Of a stretch of 64,000 nt of DNA, positions 24,113-64,000 are shown piece after piece (position 1 is the stretch's first letter; the number at the start of each line of letters is the position of its first letter). The DNA lies in NCBI RefSeq assembly GCF_048771995.1, contig NC_133024.1, forward strand, positions 4,469,001 to 4,533,000. Direction: 5' to 3'. The stretch is from Taeniopygia guttata. Taxonomy: Eukaryota > Chordata > Aves > Passeriformes > Estrildidae. Position numbers and translations under genes: made by a program. The notes beneath the pieces were generated by a model. That model was not told the origin of the DNA. It saw only the letters and a list, made by a program, of their open reading frames with translations, and searched no databases.

Positions 24113-24493
24113 GCCATAAATAGGGACAATACAGACAATACAGAGCAAGTGCCTGATGGCTTTTATACTCTCAGTTCCCATCCCTCACCTTGCCAGCCCA
24201 GCTGACCAAGCAAGCCCACTCCCATGGGTATGACAATTTCATCCTGGTCCACAATTTACATCCCCCTTCCTTAAAAAACTCCAACACCCTGTGAAACCCC
24301 AGGAGCATCCACTGCCCCATCCCTGAATGGCACCAGGGCACCTTGTCACCCACAGCTGCACCCCTAGAGCCCTGCATGCCCACCCCAGGGCAGCTCCTGC
24401 CTGTATCTGTGTCCGTGCCTGTGTCCATGCCCAGCAGTGGCAGGGTTGTGGCTCTGCCCTCGCTGACACTGCTCGCTCCAGCTCTTGGGGGGG

Positions 24494-24499
24494 TTTATT
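24494..24499 (-). terminator. CLPB: CLPB proximal AATAAA
   Basis: AATAAA on the minus strand, 25 nt past the stop codon. It would give an extremely short 3' UTR. A second hexamer at 24107-24112 may be the main signal. Confidence 0.4.
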
Positions 24500-24523
24500 G
24501 TCCCTGGGAGTGCCCAGTGCTGC

Positions 24524-64000
<39,477 letters not shown>

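Overview
This window is vertebrate nuclear DNA, most likely from a bird and probably a songbird. The evidence is three intron-containing vertebrate genes in conserved order (INPPL1 > PHOX2A < CLPB <), many short 5'-truncated CR1 LINE copies on both strands (several ending in the avian CR1 tail related to ATTCTATG), and a solo LTR of a type common in passerines. The species cannot be fixed from sequence alone.

Layout. 1-1340: decayed endogenous retrovirus on the minus strand, with a gag-like part joined almost directly to an env transmembrane-like part. 1340-2247: GC-rich flank and CpG-island promoter of INPPL1. 2248-14364: the complete coding region of INPPL1 (SHIP2), 28 coding exons on the plus strand, 1,260 codons plus stop, with all phases closing. 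14365-16530: its probable 3' UTR, full of degenerate tandem repeats, ending near two AATAAA signals. 17423-20896: PHOX2A on the minus strand, complete in 3 coding exons (274 aa), with a minisatellite-rich first intron and a CpG-island promoter with a TATA-like box. 21100-24100: intergenic DNA with pentanucleotide repeats, a 36-bp minisatellite and a TAAT cluster holding a paired-class homeodomain dimer site. 24524-64000: CLPB on the minus strand, the last 12 coding exons (about 455 aa) covering the last ankyrin repeats and the whole AAA+ domain; its 5' exons lie beyond the right edge.

The large CLPB introns hold nearly all the repeats: about 27 CR1 fragments, a 512-bp solo LTR with a 5-bp target-site duplication, AGAAT, AAGAG and AAAAG pentanucleotide arrays, an oligo(T) tract that looks like a retrocopy tail, perfect inverted repeats, and CpG-retaining single-copy islands that may be conserved regulatory elements.

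The three genes are not functionally linked. INPPL1 encodes a PI(3,4,5)P3 5-phosphatase, PHOX2A an autonomic-neuron homeodomain factor, and CLPB a mitochondrial disaggregase. PHOX2A and INPPL1 converge, so their 3' UTRs may overlap. CLPB introns could carry PHOX2A enhancers (inference). I found no new multi-gene system; the most interesting signals are regulatory and structural.
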